DNA of 64,000 nucleotides from Lepidurus packardi (lineage: Eukaryota; Arthropoda; Branchiopoda; Notostraca; Triopsidae), in the NCBI GenBank assembly GCA_023053545.1, contig JAKZAN010000080.1, positions 62,001-126,000 of the forward strand, given 5' to 3'. The translations under genes and the position numbers were made by a program. Each line of letters begins with the position of its first letter. Within the stretch, counting starts at the first letter, position 1. Shown piece by piece: positions 47,699 through 53,783 of the stretch. A model generated the notes under the pieces. The model was given only the letters and a program-made list of their open reading frames with translations. It was not told the DNA's origin and did not search any database.

Positions 47699-47712
47699 TA
47701 ATTCCTTACGGA
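47699..47712. other. Paralogous empty insertion site of the retrotransposon
   Basis: TAATTCCTTACGGA here corresponds to the duplicated target at 48991-49004 and 53770-53783. The left context (10-bp CGGACTATTA unit, then TTCCGTACCGATT) is the same as before 48991 apart from one base (CTATT against TTATT). The right context matches the sequence from 53784 onward through TTCATTATGG, TTCCGTAAGGAATGAATG, CGGATTGAATT and TTTAGGATTGATTG with no difference that I saw over about 280 bp. It shows what the target looked like before insertion. Confidence 0.92.
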
Positions 47713-48990
47713 CTGAATTAATTCATTATGGACTTAATTAATTCCGTAAGGAATGAATGAATTAATTACGGACTGAAATAATTCCTTACGGACTGAATTA
47801 ATTCCTTACGGACTGAATTAATTCCTTACGGATTGAATTAATTCCTTACGGACTGAATTAATTCCTTACGGACTGAATTAATTCCTTACGGACTGAATTA
47901 ATTCCTTACGGACTGAATTATTTCCTTACGGACTGAATTAATTCTTTAGGATTGATTGAATTCCTTTCTTACTGAATAAATTCCTTACGGACTGAATTAA
48001 TTCCTTAATTAATTCCTTACGGACTGAATTAAATTCATACGGACTGAATTAATTCATTACGGAATTAATTAATCCATTACGGACTTAATTAATTCCTTAC
48101 GTACTGAACTTATTCCTTACGGACTGAATTAATTCCTTACGGACTGAATTAATTCCTTACGGACTTAATTAATTCCTTACGGACTGAATTAGTTCCTTAC
48201 GGACTGAATTAATTCTTTAGGATTGATTGAATTCCTTTCTTACGGAATTAATTCCTTACGGACTGAATGAATTCCTTACGGACTGAATTAATTTCATACG
48301 GACTGAATTAATTCATTACGGACTTAATTAATTTATTACGGACTGAATTAATTCCTTACGTACTGAACTTATTCCTTACGGACTGAATTAATTCCTTACG
48401 GACTGAATTAATTCCTTACGGACTGAATTAATACCTTACGAACTGAATTAATTCCTTACGGACTGAATTAATTCCTTACGGATTGAATTAATTCCTTACG
48501 GACTGAATTAATTCCTTACGGACTGAATTAATTCATTACGGACTTAATTAAATCCTTACAGACTGAGTTAATTCCTTATGGACTTAATTAATTCCGTAAG
48601 GAATGAATTAATTAATTACGGACTGAAATAATTCCTTACGGACTGAATTAATTCCTTGCGGACTTAATTAATTCCTTAATTAATTCCTTACGGACTGAAT
48701 TAATTTCATACGGACTGAATTAATTCATTACGGACTTAATTAATCGATTTCGGACTGAATTAATTCATTACGGACTTAATTAAATCCTTAAAGACTGAAT
48801 TAATTCCTTATGGACTGAATTAATTCCTTACGGAATGAATTAATTAATTACGGACTCAAATAATACCTTACGGACTGAAATAATTCCTTACGGACTGAAT
48901 TAATTCCTTACGGACTGAATTAATTCCTTACGGACTGAATTAATTCCTTACGGACTATTACGGTCTGAATTAATTCCGTACCGATTTTAT

Positions 48991-49004
48991 TAATTCCTTA
49001 CGGA
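48991..49004 (+). repeat. Target-site duplication, left copy
   Basis: TAATTCCTTACGGA precedes the element and is repeated exactly after its A tail. Neither end can be extended: the preceding base is T here against A on the other side, and the following base is G here against C there. Deleting one copy together with the element restores the 20-bp register. The length of 14 bp is normal for target-primed insertion by an APE-type LINE. Confidence 0.93.
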
Positions 49005-49116
49005 GTCGTTCGTTCATCCAAGTGATCGGACGTGTTTTTTTGTGCTCTTGTGAGTTTAGTACAAAACCAATTCACCCATTTGCCTAGAACCAATCTATCC
49101 ACTGCTTTCTCCTTTC
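49005..49116 (+). promoter_or_regulatory. LINE 5' UTR with putative internal promoter
   Basis: This 112-nt leader precedes the ORF1 ATG. GGACGTG at 49028-49034 equals the downstream promoter element consensus (A/G)G(A/T)CGTG known from TATA-less promoters of insect LINEs. The very start, A-G-T-C at 49004-49007, fits the second half of an initiator (A+1-K-T-Y), with the A shared with the target duplication. Counted from that A, the element lies at +25, three bases nearer than the usual +28, so either the start is offset or a few 5' bases are missing. There is no TATA box within the element. An internal promoter is expected, because a LINE must carry its promoter downstream of the start site. 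The role is inferred from motif and position only. Confidence 0.5.
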
Positions 49117-49455
49117 ATGGAGGATTGGGATGACCCTAATCCATGGACTTATCTATGTATTAAATGTGATAAACCATTTAAAAAGAGTCACAACACTCAA
49201 AAATATTGTGCTAAGTGCGCTCCACGCAGAAGAAATAGCCATGAAGAACCGATACCTGGTCCTTCCAAAAGAAAAGAGGATTTTTCTATCCTAGAGGCAG
49301 AAGGTCCCACGAAACAAACAAAGCACGACAAATCGCTTCCCCCAAATACTACCAACTCTGAAGCTCCTATACTTACTACCCCCACTCTAATGGAATCTGA
49401 TCCCCTCCCCCCCCCCCCTTCCCTCTACCTCAGACACCCCCCGCCTAAAGGATAG
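49117..49455 (+). CDS. ORF1 (Gag-like), N-terminal part, ends just after a poly-C register change
   Basis: The frame starts at the first ATG of the element (context TTTCATGG, with G at +4) and stops at TAG 49453-49455 after 112 codons. Near the N terminus are C14-x2-C17 and C31-x2-C34, spaced by 13 residues with QKYC before the third Cys, which looks like a small zinc ribbon. A hydrophilic stretch with basic patches follows (RRR, KRK around residues 37-54). The last 18 or so residues (PPPPS onward, to HPPPKG) are read after 12 C in a row at 49407-49418 and are probably out of the original frame. The +1 frame is open from 49391 and runs on into the coiled-coil and zinc-knuckle part without another stop. 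The two parts would make an ORF1 of about 455 codons. A sequencing error in the C run, a real mutation, or programmed slippage are all possible. Confidence 0.75.
   Translation: MEDWDDPNPWTYLCIKCDKPFKKSHNTQKYCAKCAPRRRNSHEEPIPGPSKRKEDFSILEAEGPTKQTKHDKSLPPNTTNSEAPILTTPTLMESDPLPPPPSLYLRHPPPKG
49407..49418 (+). other. Run of 12 C at the ORF1 register change
   Basis: Twelve C follow CCCCT within ORF1. The frame before the run (from ATG 49117) and the frame after it (to stop 50483-50485) differ by one base, and both are open across this site: frame 1 up to 49452, frame 2 from 49391. One C too many relative to a functional parent copy, or two too few, would explain the split. Runs of this kind are prone to polymerase slippage in the cell and to read errors. 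Confidence 0.8.
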
Positions 49456-49537
49456 TACCAATCCTCCCTTCTACCTCAACTCAGATATTTGTAACATCAT
49501 TTCCGAACTCAAGAATGAGTTAGCTAACATCAAGCCT

Positions 49538-50485
49538 ATGGCAGAACTAGTTCCACAACTTATTGAAGAAATTCAACATCTAAGAATGGAACTTAAAGCG
49601 CACCAAGCTTTTCCAAATACGAGTTCGTCGAAGACCACTTCCTTCGCGGAAATTGTCAAAAGCAAAATGCCTACCAACCATGAACCCCATAGCAATAAAC
49701 CCCCACTGACAATTCCCATGGTTTTAGATAAAGATATGGAATTCTCTATCATCATCGAACAAGAAGATGACAATAAAAGGAAAGAATCTCTCACCCGCAA
49801 ACAACTCCTCGAAACTTTCGAAGATGATTTGACTAAAGTTGCTCCAAATATCCCTAAGCCAGCCCTCATCCGCAAGACGAACTCCAACAGACTACAGGTC
49901 GTATATGCTTCACAAGATGAAAAAAAGAAAGCAGAGTCAGGTTTGAGCTCAATCAATCTGCCAAAATTGGGCCCTGTTCATGTGATCAAACGAAAGGAGA
50001 ATAACAAAATTGTTGTCCATCAAATTCCCCGCTCCGAAACACTCCAAACAATTACCGAACATCTTAATGAAAAAAAAGACAAAACACTTGGAATTTCCTT
50101 CAAGGTCAACGACATAAACTGGCTTACCCCCAATACTGGAAAGGCATTTGGCTCCTTAATCATTAATGCTACCACCCCGGCCATTAAAGCAAAAATCCTA
50201 AAGCAAGCCTATCTTCTTGCTTTTAATCGTCTAACCCCTGTCGAAGATTACCATGCGTTAAACGTTCTTCAATGCTTCAAGTGCCAAAAATATGGACATA
50301 TGGCTCCTAGATGTCCTTCACCAACACAGATCTGCGCTAAATGCTCTGGACAACACCCGCTAAAGACCTGTAACTCGAACAACCAAAAATGCCCTAATTG
50401 TGGTGGGAATCATGCTTCCATGCACAAAGATTGTCCCGTGCGCCAAGAATACCTGAAAAACCTTCCAAAAAACCATCAATGTTAG
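49538..50485 (+). CDS. ORF1 (Gag-like RNA-binding protein), main C-terminal part
   Basis: From ATG 49538 this is 315 codons, but the frame is open from 49391, so it is most likely the continuation of the ORF beginning at 49117. Just upstream of and at this ATG, a Leu/Ile-rich heptad-like segment (ISELKNELANI to LIEEIQHLRMEL) suggests a short coiled coil for self-association. A central globular region (about residues 60-240) resembles the region before the knuckles in insect LINE Gag proteins. Three zinc knuckles follow: C246-x2-C-x4-H-x4-C259, C266-x2-C-x3-H-x4-C278 and C285-x2-C-x3-H-x6-C299. This trio is typical of Jockey- and I-like ORF1 proteins, which bind element RNA and form the ribonucleoprotein. 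The protein ends NHQC, and its TAG stop overlaps the ORF2 start. Zinc-knuckle identity is certain; the exact start is not. Confidence 0.88.
   Translation: MAELVPQLIEEIQHLRMELKAHQAFPNTSSSKTTSFAEIVKSKMPTNHEPHSNKPPLTIPMVLDKDMEFSIIIEQEDDNKRKESLTRKQLLETFEDDLTKVAPNIPKPALIRKTNSNRLQVVYASQDEKKKAESGLSSINLPKLGPVHVIKRKENNKIVVHQIPRSETLQTITEHLNEKKDKTLGISFKVNDINWLTPNTGKAFGSLIINATTPAIKAKILKQAYLLAFNRLTPVEDYHALNVLQCFKCQKYGHMAPRCPSPTQICAKCSGQHPLKTCNSNNQKCPNCGGNHASMHKDCPVRQEYLKNLPKNHQC
50479..50485 (+). promoter_or_regulatory. ORF1 stop / ORF2 start overlap (ATGTTAG)
   Basis: The ORF2 ATG (50479-50481) lies one base before the ORF1 TAG (50483-50485), in a -1 frame relation. It is the first ATG in the ORF2 frame, and the endonuclease begins within 25 codons of it. 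Such overlaps in other LINEs permit ORF2 translation by termination and reinitiation. That this happens here is inferred from the arrangement alone. Confidence 0.7.
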
Positions 50486-53400
50486 GCGTAACCTCACGTC
50501 CTCAGGTACCCAATTCCGCCACTAATATAAAATCCACTCGTTTTATAATCCATAATATCAGAAAAAGCTATAACCAATTATTGGAGTCAACGAAAGAAGC
50601 GGCCACTCAATTTGCAGATGCACTAATTATACTAGAACCCCCGCAAAATTTGTCTAGTCCAATCCTCCAAAGTTACCACGTATACCCCCCTAAAACGGAT
50701 TATAAAGGAATAACTGCACTTAAAAACCCAAGCGCATCTCAACTACAAATAATAGTAGTTCGAGAATTATATTGTGTAATCAAATTCACCCCACGAAGGA
50801 ATCTTCCCCCTTTTATCATTGTTGGAATTTACCGAAGACACGTGCAAGACATTCAAGTCATTTTAGACGAAATATGGATCAAATACTCAAAATTATCCCC
50901 ACATTTAATTATTACAGGCGACTTTAACGCCCACCACTGGGCTTGGGAAAAAAAGTCTAAAGACAAAGCCGGAATAAATCTTCATGAATTCATTCAAAAA
51001 AACAACTTAACAATCTTGAACGAGTGGAACACACCCACTTACGAAAATGAAAGGGGAAGCTCCTCTACGCTTGATCTAACACTGGTAACACCAGCATCCC
51101 TCCCTTTCCTAAGACACTCATTACTTAAGAACGACGACTTCATTAATGAATCCGACCATGAAGCTATTCTTCTGGAATTCGACTTTCCTCCTGAAAACGA
51201 TACGCACTGGATTTGGAACTATAAAAAGGCTGATTGGGAAAAATTAAATGGTCTTCTTTCGATTGAGATAGAACAAAACTCTTCCCTATTTTCGAATATA
51301 CAAGGCATCGACAGCCTAGATCGAGCTACGAAACTACTATCAGAAGTGATCTCAAATGCTCTAGAAAAATGTATCCCCAAGATCTTATTGACGGAAAAGA
51401 AGAATCCCTGGTGGAATACCGAACTAGCTAAGCTACGTAAAGAAGCAGCCATTCGACTGAAAATATTCAAATCAGCTAGATCCTCTTTAAATCAACTCCT
51501 TTGGAAAAAAGCGAGAAATCTTTACACACAAAAGTGTCGGGAGAGTAAAAGTAAATATTGGAATAAAAAACTTCACACCGCGAACAACAAAATACTCTGG
51601 AATCTGGACAGAAGAAGACGCAATCTGCAAACTTCAGCCAGACTCGATCAACTTACTAATGATGATGGGAATGAATTTGATAGCGAAATGTGCAAATTAA
51701 ACTATCTAGCTAAAAGTTTATTTTCTACATCAGAAAAACCAATTGAAATCAATTACAAAATATATTCAAAAGAAGAAAACACTTCTACGATCTCTTATGA
51801 AGAAGTATCGGAAATTGTCAAGAAATTACCTCTCATCAAAGCCCCGGGAAATGATAATATACAACCTATTGTGATTAAAAACACGTGGAGAGTGATTGGT
51901 CACACTGTAGTTTCTCTTTTCAATGTTTCCTTAAATCTTAGTTATTTCCCTAGTGTATGGAAAATAGGTAAAGTAATCCCTATCCCTAAGCCCAATAAAG
52001 CTGACTACTCAACATACAAAAGTTTTCGCCCTATCACCCTTTTGCCCACAATTGGGAAAATCCTGGAAAAGACAATAACTCAAAAAGTTCTACTCTTTAT
52101 AGAATCCAATCATCTCCTATCAAACAGTCAGTGGGGGTTTCGCGCACTAAGATCAACCACCGACGCAATGATGGAGCTAAGCGATCAAATTCTCAAAGGT
52201 TTTAATAACCGTAACGTCACGTCAGCCCTGTTGTTAGATATTGAAGGTGCATTTGACAATGTGAACCACAAAAAACTTCTACAAATTACAAAAAAGAAGG
52301 GACTCAACCCCATTATAATTAAGTGGCTTAAAAGTTTTCTATCTGAACGCCAAATTTATTTTCAACATGATAATACCACAAGCCAATGCTATTACGTATC
52401 AAAGGGTGTTCCTCAGGGCTCCCCTTTATCCCCAATTTTGTTCCTTTTATATACAGATGGCGCCCTCAACCTACTAAGAAGCAAACGTATCCGAGTAAGA
52501 GCTTTCGCCGATGATCTACTGCTTGCTGTGACAGGATCATCTGGACAAATAAACGTCAGATTGCTGAATAGTGCCATTAAATCACTAGAAAAATGGAGCA
52601 TGAATGTAAAACTCAAGTTCAACAGCCAGAAAACAGAACTAATCCATTTTTCGAGGAAGCAACTACCAGAAAATACTCCGCTTCATTGGGGAGAGACTAC
52701 CATTATCCCGCAAACACAAATTCGATACCTTGGCCTCATATATAACAACAGATTAACTTGGACTAGCCATGTGGCACAAATATCTTCCGAAGCTAATAAA
52801 ACACTGCAGCGAATAAAAAAGCTGTCACATGATTTCAAAGCAATCGAAGCTAACCAAATAAGAACTTTGACATTAGCTACGGTTTACTCGAAAATGTTAT
52901 ACGGATTCCCGGCATGGTGTAATTATAATGTATCCAGCTCCTCCCCTTTAAAACTTATACATCGCCAAACGTTATTAACAATAACAGGAGCCCTTAAAAC
53001 ATCTCCAACAAGTTCACTTGAAGTTGAAAGTGGTATTCTCCCTTTAGATCTCTTGTTAAAACATAGACTACTCAAATATGCACTGTCAAAACCACTCCCA
53101 ACTCCACAAACAGAATTTCTAGTTAAACACCCAAAATATACCCCATGTTCAATCCTAATTGAGAAATATGTATCGTCTCTAAATTTACCATTAATTTCTT
53201 CAAAGAAACTCCATACGGAACTTAAAAAATACTTTCAGCAAATTTGGACTGCAAAATGGAATGAAAGCGTCTCCCCCCTACACAATTTAGGAGTCACTCC
53301 TTCGTATAAACCAATATGTAAACTCAATTCTGACAGGTCCAATATTTCTACTATGATTAAACTTAGATGTGCACATTTCCCAACCCGATGTTACCTTCAC

Positions 53401-53646
53401 AAAATTAAAAAAATAGATAAGCCTATATGCCCCTGTTCCGATCACACTAAACAAGATTTACAACATATATTTTTCCACTGTAGATGGCTAAACAAAATAA
53501 GAGCAGTACTACTAAGGGAACTTTCCAAATTAAAGATACATTTTAATGCAAACCTTTTCCTTTGCAATCCCAAAGCCTTCCCGGCAATAGTTTCTTTTGT
53601 TAACAACGCAACTTACCTCCTCAAAGAAGCTAGAGCCATTTTATAG
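50479..53646 (+). CDS. ORF2: APE-type endonuclease and reverse transcriptase
   Basis: From ATG 50479 this is 1055 aa. The frame is open further up to a TTG at 50398, but no earlier ATG exists. Residues 20-235 form an exonuclease-endonuclease-phosphatase fold with the expected catalytic set: N26, E53 (ILEPP), Y in GIYRR, D148 and N150 (GDFNAHH), D199 (STLDLTL) and D226-H227 (SDHE). It would nick the target strand. The reverse transcriptase spans about 445-700: APGNDN at 455, FRPITLLP near 516, motif A with D587 (LLLDIEGAFDNV), GVPQGSPLSP at 643, and the catalytic AFADD with D678-D679. A thumb with YLGL and TSPTSSLEVESG follows. The C terminus has C984-x-C986-x9-H996-x4-C1001 (CPCSDH to HC), as in many LINEs. 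I see no RNase H signature. All key residues are present and no stop interrupts it, so it may be active. It is cytoplasmic when translated and acts at the chromosome. Confidence 0.95.
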   Translation: MLGVTSRPQVPNSATNIKSTRFIIHNIRKSYNQLLESTKEAATQFADALIILEPPQNLSSPILQSYHVYPPKTDYKGITALKNPSASQLQIIVVRELYCVIKFTPRRNLPPFIIVGIYRRHVQDIQVILDEIWIKYSKLSPHLIITGDFNAHHWAWEKKSKDKAGINLHEFIQKNNLTILNEWNTPTYENERGSSSTLDLTLVTPASLPFLRHSLLKNDDFINESDHEAILLEFDFPPENDTHWIWNYKKADWEKLNGLLSIEIEQNSSLFSNIQGIDSLDRATKLLSEVISNALEKCIPKILLTEKKNPWWNTELAKLRKEAAIRLKIFKSARSSLNQLLWKKARNLYTQKCRESKSKYWNKKLHTANNKILWNLDRRRRNLQTSARLDQLTNDDGNEFDSEMCKLNYLAKSLFSTSEKPIEINYKIYSKEENTSTISYEEVSEIVKKLPLIKAPGNDNIQPIVIKNTWRVIGHTVVSLFNVSLNLSYFPSVWKIGKVIPIPKPNKADYSTYKSFRPITLLPTIGKILEKTITQKVLLFIESNHLLSNSQWGFRALRSTTDAMMELSDQILKGFNNRNVTSALLLDIEGAFDNVNHKKLLQITKKKGLNPIIIKWLKSFLSERQIYFQHDNTTSQCYYVSKGVPQGSPLSPILFLLYTDGALNLLRSKRIRVRAFADDLLLAVTGSSGQINVRLLNSAIKSLEKWSMNVKLKFNSQKTELIHFSRKQLPENTPLHWGETTIIPQTQIRYLGLIYNNRLTWTSHVAQISSEANKTLQRIKKLSHDFKAIEANQIRTLTLATVYSKMLYGFPAWCNYNVSSSSPLKLIHRQTLLTITGALKTSPTSSLEVESGILPLDLLLKHRLLKYALSKPLPTPQTEFLVKHPKYTPCSILIEKYVSSLNLPLISSKKLHTELKKYFQQIWTAKWNESVSPLHNLGVTPSYKPICKLNSDRSNISTMIKLRCAHFPTRCYLHKIKKIDKPICPCSDHTKQDLQHIFFHCRWLNKIRAVLLRELSKLKIHFNANLFLCNPKAFPAIVSFVNNATYLLKEARAIL

Positions 53647-53748
53647 TTCGCTATAATTGGCCCAATGTAATAAGTCCTATACCAAAATATGTATGTACTT
53701 AGAACTTTAAGCCAGCAAAGAGCAAACGCTCACGCTGGTAGTATAAAT
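53647..53748 (+). other. LINE 3' UTR
   Basis: This is a 102-nt AT-rich stretch between the ORF2 stop and the A tail. It holds a hairpin (53711-53739) and ends in TATAAATAA, so that an AATAAA at 53746-53751 merges into the tail. ORF2 protein of many LINEs recognises its own RNA through the 3' end, so this is the likely recognition region. Confidence 0.8.
53711..53739 (+). other. 3' UTR stem-loop
   Basis: The outer stem CCAGC (53712-53716) pairs with GCTGG (53734-53738), and a G-T pair can extend it at 53711/53739. An internal loop of AAA against AC separates it from the inner stem GAGC (53720-53723) with GCTC (53728-53731), closed by an AAAC loop. The pairing is perfect in both stems and GC-rich in an AT-rich context, ten bases before the A tail. 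LINEs of the stringent type use such 3' hairpins for RNA recognition by their reverse transcriptase; the role here is inferred. Confidence 0.65.
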
Positions 53749-53769
53749 AAAAAAAAAAAAAAAAAAAAA
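53746..53769 (+). other. Polyadenylation signal merged with the A tail
   Basis: AATAAA at 53746-53751 runs straight into 21 consecutive A (53749-53769), followed at once by the right target duplication. This is a true 3' A tail rather than a short tandem repeat tail. Because the tail follows the signal without the usual 10-30 nt gap, the AATAAA may be fortuitous. Confidence 0.8.
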
Positions 53770-53783
53770 TAATTCCTTACGGA
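53770..53783 (+). repeat. Target-site duplication, right copy
   Basis: This is an exact 14-bp repeat of 48991-49004, directly after the A tail. The satellite resumes with CTGAATTAATTCATTATGG, in register with the sequence left of the element once one copy of the duplication is discounted. Confidence 0.93.

Larger units (their letters stand above)
1..49004 (+). repeat. 20-bp satellite DNA array, left arm
   Basis: This is an uninterrupted head-to-tail array of a monomer with consensus CGGACTGAATTAATTCCTTA (20 bp, 35% GC). Most monomers differ from the consensus at 0-4 positions. Recurrent variants include CGGACTTAAT, CGGATTTTAT, TTCCGTA, TTCATTA, TTTCATA, ATCGATTA, GAAATCC and GAACTTATTCC, and they recur in fixed order, which shows higher-order repeats. 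Register is broken only by short units: 12-bp ATTAATTCCTTA (for example near 2701, 2753 and 3185), a 19-bp unit in the TTTAGGATTTATTGAATTCC segment (6774, 8187, 13574 and others) and a 10-bp CGGACTATTA unit (44978, 46579, 47660, 48951). All monomers point the same way. The array begins before base 1. Frames rotate with the 20-bp period and meet stop codons, so nothing is encoded. Centromeric or pericentromeric heterochromatin is an inference; a subtelomeric location is also possible. Confidence 0.98.
49005..53769 (+). mobile_element. APE-type non-LTR retrotransposon (LINE), apparently full length
   Basis: This 4765-bp element lies between two 14-bp target duplications. It has no terminal repeats and ends in 21 A, the form of a LINE inserted by target-primed reverse transcription. 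Order: 5' UTR of 112 nt, ORF1 (Gag-like, three zinc knuckles, one register change), ORF2 (endonuclease then reverse transcriptase), 3' UTR of 102 nt with a hairpin, A tail. ORF2 is open over its whole 1055 aa and the target duplication is perfect, so the insertion looks young. Three knuckles of the C-x2-C-x4-H-x4-C type in ORF1, an APE-like endonuclease and no RNase H domain recall the Jockey and related arthropod groups. The RT motif DIEGAFDNV is also common in R1, LOA, I and Tad relatives, so the clade is left open. Confidence 0.95.

Noticed and set aside
1..49004. Regular short repeats that might suggest a CRISPR array
   Set aside because: Repeats are contiguous with no unique spacers, and no cas genes are present; the length and HOR structure are those of eukaryotic satellite DNA.
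50398..50478. ORF2 start at TTG 50398 (1082 aa)
   Set aside because: TTG is not a usual eukaryotic start, and the first 27 codons only shadow the ORF1 zinc-knuckle end. The first ATG (50479) overlaps the ORF1 stop and leaves the endonuclease whole.
49197..52622. Reverse-strand open frames at 49197-49385, 49573-49956, 51219-51470 and 52413-52622
   Set aside because: All lie opposite ORF1 or ORF2 coding sequence, are short, and show no domain; they are antisense shadows.
52900..53440. RNase H domain in ORF2 after the reverse transcriptase
   Set aside because: I found no TDGS-like start, nor the spaced acidic residues expected; the region runs from the RT thumb to the Cys/His motif without a recognisable domain.
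49005..53769. LTR retrotransposon or endogenous virus
   Set aside because: There are no terminal repeats, no protease or integrase, the endonuclease is APE-like and the element ends in an A tail.
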